Shown here one piece after another: positions 61,701 to 64,000 of a DNA stretch of 64,000 bases. Under the pieces are notes generated by a model. The model saw only the letters and a program-made list of their open reading frames with translations. It was not told where the DNA came from and did not search any database. The first letter of the stretch is position 1, and every line of letters starts with the position of its first letter. Location of the stretch: NCBI RefSeq assembly GCF_018141425.1, contig NZ_CP058561.1:620001-684000 (forward strand), written 5' to 3'. The DNA is from Vallitalea guaymasensis. Its GTDB lineage: Bacteria > Bacillota > Clostridia > Lachnospirales > Vallitaleaceae. Made by a program: the position numbers and the translations under genes.

Positions 61701-62678
61701 TTACAAAATATCTTGCATGTCTCTATATTTTTTTGGTGTAACACCATATATCTTCTTGAATATACCCGCGAAATGTCCAGCATTATTATACCCTACTTCT
61801 TTTGCTATGTTTTGTATACTATAACCCGAATCTTGTAAGAGAATTAAAGCTTGATTCATCCTTAGTGATTTCAAGTATTCATATACAGTCGTACCATATG
61901 TTTTTTTAAAAGCTAATTGAAAACGAGTTGTACTCATACTTGCCATCTTGGACAGTTCTTCAATGGAAGGATACTTGGATAGATTTTTATTCATGTACTC
62001 TATAACCTTTTTTAATGACCTTACATCCTTATTACTGAGTTTTACATGAATTGGCTCAGTCTTAATAGCCTGCTCATAGTTATATGTAGCAAGAGCTAAT
62101 AATTCTAGTATCTTACCTTCTAGGTATATATTCATAGAAGAACCTTTTGCCCTGGAGCTTTTTATTTGCTGGAATATAAAATTAAGTTCTGGTTGATTAG
62201 GACTCTTAGATAAGAATCTTACCGCATTTTTAGCCCCTTGATAACTATCTCCATATCTTTTCTGTAGAAAATCATCATAATACTCTTTTGATATTATAAC
62301 TTTTGTGAAACGTACCGGTTCTTTCTTTTTGCAATAAACATATATTTTTTTACTATTGTTGATATAACAGCATATCCCCTTTTTGACAGGTTTAACTTTT
62401 TGATCGCCTACTTTAAAAGAACTTGAACTAGTTTCAAATTGACTTATCTCAACATAACTCTGAGTGATTTCTGATACCTTTTCAAAATCGTGTTTTGGTG
62501 TATAGTCTGCAATAATTACCATAAACATATCATTAAATGATATAAGCCTCAAACTCCCATCCCCATATTCTGGTTCCATCCTATAAAAGTGGTCTCCCTC
62601 CTGGGAATATTCGTACACCATTGTAAATGGATACTGCTCAGTTAAAACAGAATAGTATTCATGTATTGTCTCTATCAT
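61701..62678 (-). CDS. AraC-family regulator next to an ABC transporter
   Basis: This 325-residue protein has a C-terminal AraC double helix-turn-helix (YPSIEELSKMASMSTTRFQLAFKKTYGTTVYEYLKSL, then YSIQNIAKEVGYNNAGHFAGIFKKIYGVTPKKY). The N-terminal 210-residue domain is of the type found in siderophore or ABC transporter-linked AraC regulators (YGDGSLRLISFNDMFMVIIADYTP, SFKVGDQKVKPVKKGICCYI). AGGAGGT precedes the ATG. It diverges from the ABC transporter gene at 62935 and is probably its regulator. Confidence 0.88.
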   Translation of the reverse strand: MIETIHEYYSVLTEQYPFTMVYEYSQEGDHFYRMEPEYGDGSLRLISFNDMFMVIIADYTPKHDFEKVSEITQSYVEISQFETSSSSFKVGDQKVKPVKKGICCYINNSKKIYVYCKKKEPVRFTKVIISKEYYDDFLQKRYGDSYQGAKNAVRFLSKSPNQPELNFIFQQIKSSRAKGSSMNIYLEGKILELLALATYNYEQAIKTEPIHVKLSNKDVRSLKKVIEYMNKNLSKYPSIEELSKMASMSTTRFQLAFKKTYGTTVYEYLKSLRMNQALILLQDSGYSIQNIAKEVGYNNAGHFAGIFKKIYGVTPKKYRDMQDIL

Positions 62679-62934
62679 CTAATTTTACCTCCTGGAAATG
62701 TATACTGTCATTCTATCATAAATTTATATCATACAACACCTTAATTATATCATAATATTACCATTTTTCTATCTTAGAGACAATCACATAACATTGATTT
62801 TAAGGGCTTTTACCCAGTTTATTCAAAAACTAATTAATTGAATACTAGTATATTGTAATTACTATAAAAAAAGCTATAATATAGAGCATCAACAGATTAT
62901 GATAATAACTCTCAATTAGGAAAGGAGCCTAAAA

Positions 62935-64000
62935 ATGAATAAAAAACAATCTTTATTAAATAATTTGTTTTCTCTATTAAAAGGCGAACGTATTAAACTT
63001 TTTGTAGGATTGATACTTGCGATAATATGTTCTGCATTATCATTTGTACCATATCTGGCAATATACAAAATAATATATGAGTATAGTCAAAGTGGATTTA
63101 ATTTTTCATTTATCATATATTGGGCAATCATTAGTATTGCTTCAGTTATATTAAAATCTTTACTATTATCAATTGCCAGCCTTTGTACCCACTTATCAGC
63201 ATTTAACACAATGCATAAATTAAGAATCAAGGTAATCAGGTATATGTCAAAGTTGAATCTAGGTTTTTTTAATGATAACTCTCAAGGTGAAATTAAAACA
63301 GCTCTATTTGACGATATTGGAAGATTAGAAAATTTTATAGGTCATAATCTTATTGAACTGGCACAATCCTTTGTTGTACCTATCATATTATTTGTAATAC
63401 TGCTCATTATCCAGCCTATAATGGCAATATGCATATTGATACCAGCTGTTCTTGGAATCTTTATCCCAATGAAGATTATGAAAGGATATCCAGAACTAAC
63501 AACAGAATTTGCTAATACCATATCTTCTGTCAACACATCAGTCAACGAAATGGTATCGGGTATGCAGGTACTTAAAATGTATCATCTATCTGCAAAACAT
63601 TTCAAGAAATATACTAATTCATTATCACTATATACAACATGTCTCAAAAAAATGGCACATAAATCTTGTGCTCCTATAGCAGTTACCGTTGTAATACTAG
63701 ATTCTGCTATTTTATTTACATTGCCTGTAGGTGGATTTTTGTATATTAATGAAATGCTTTCACTTGGTAATTACCTTCTATTTATATTGTTGTCAATGTG
63801 TTTCTTTAGTGCTTTCTTCAATCTTATAAATATAAGAATGGGAATTATGGAGTTAAAAAGCGGATTGACCCATGTTCAAAAAATACTTAACCTTGAGCCT
63901 ATATCTGAAGGAACCATAGTTCTTCCAAAGAAGGAAAGTTATAGTGTCAGCTTTGATAATGTATCTTTTTCCTACTCTGATACATCTGTACTTAAAGATG
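62935..64000 (+). CDS. ABC transporter, fused permease-ATPase, cut by the right edge
   Basis: The frame opens at ATG 62935 after AAAGGAG and is open to the last base, giving about 355 residues. It starts MNKKQSLLNNLFSLLKGERI. About six membrane helices follow (LFVGLILAIICSALSFVPYL, IIYWAIISIASVILKSLLL and others). The linker to an ATPase domain begins at VSFDNVSFSYSDTSVLKD, just before Walker A. The divergent AraC gene suggests a YbtPQ-like or drug exporter pair whose second half lies beyond the window. Confidence 0.88.
   Translation, partial: MNKKQSLLNNLFSLLKGERIKLFVGLILAIICSALSFVPYLAIYKIIYEYSQSGFNFSFIIYWAIISIASVILKSLLLSIASLCTHLSAFNTMHKLRIKVIRYMSKLNLGFFNDNSQGEIKTALFDDIGRLENFIGHNLIELAQSFVVPIILFVILLIIQPIMAICILIPAVLGIFIPMKIMKGYPELTTEFANTISSVNTSVNEMVSGMQVLKMYHLSAKHFKKYTNSLSLYTTCLKKMAHKSCAPIAVTVVILDSAILFTLPVGGFLYINEMLSLGNYLLFILLSMCFFSAFFNLINIRMGIMELKSGLTHVQKILNLEPISEGTIVLPKKESYSVSFDNVSFSYSDTSVLKD

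Noticed and set aside
1-64000. CRISPR array, tRNA or rRNA genes, prophage structural genes
   Set aside because: No regularly spaced repeats, cloverleaf-like CCA-ended genes, rRNA segments or phage capsid or tail genes were seen on reading both strands.

Overview
The window is AT-rich DNA with strong GGAGG-type ribosome sites and many rho-independent hairpins. Gene content points to a strictly anaerobic Firmicute of the class Clostridia: a glycyl radical enzyme with its activase, a two-gene SufC/SufB-type Fe-S system, meso-diaminopimelate dehydrogenase, dockerin/cohesin modules, BlaI/M56 regulation, and DUF134 and DUF5320 small proteins. No species is assigned. No rRNA, tRNA or CRISPR array was seen.

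Layout. 1-2.6 kb: end of an M3 peptidase gene, an acetyltransferase, hpt and a ferritin-like protein. 2.6-9.5 kb: a carbohydrate cassette (class II aldolase, FGGY sugar kinase, glycyl radical activase, glycyl radical dehydratase-type enzyme) opposite a LacI regulator. Copies of one operator, built on AACTTGTTACA, lie before the enzyme operon, before lacI and before the aldolase. 9.5-11.5 kb: a URO-D/MtaA-type methyltransferase-like gene and an AraC regulator. 11.6-25 kb: a mobile patch with a frameshifted IS1182 element abutting a truncated IS256 element, two group IIC introns inserted head-to-head on the two sides of a single terminator hairpin, and a second IS256-type element. Flavoproteins, a MerR-zinc ribbon-methyltransferase fusion and ddh are interspersed. 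25-34 kb: secreted proteins (cohesin plus dockerin; lamin-tail plus metallo-beta-lactamase), a TetR/DUF362 pair, a REP-associated transposase and a DUF5320/DUF134 operon with its own probable operator.

34-45 kb is dominated by iron. A Fur-family gene sits downstream of a minimal SufC/SufB-type pair that has a near-consensus Fur box. After a stretch of gene remnants comes the most interesting locus (38.3-45.9 kb): a tight six-gene operon encoding a NifH-like reductase, an IsdE-like haem-binding lipoprotein, an FecCD permease, its ATPase and two NifD/NifK-like subunits. A divergent AraC regulator faces it, and two almost identical Fur-type boxes lie between them. This reads as an iron-starvation system that imports haem or another metal chelate and acts on it with a DPOR/CfbCD-type nitrogenase-like reductase.

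45.9-64 kb: a creatininase/MerR/FAH group, a heterodimeric ABC exporter with its MarR regulator and two matching operators, a cation/proton antiporter behind a fluoride riboswitch, a CopA-type ATPase with an HTH regulator and a Fur-like box, ComB, a helical-repeat protein, a BlaI/M56 pair whose sensor is not a penicillin-binding domain, and an AraC regulator next to an ABC transporter that runs off the right edge.
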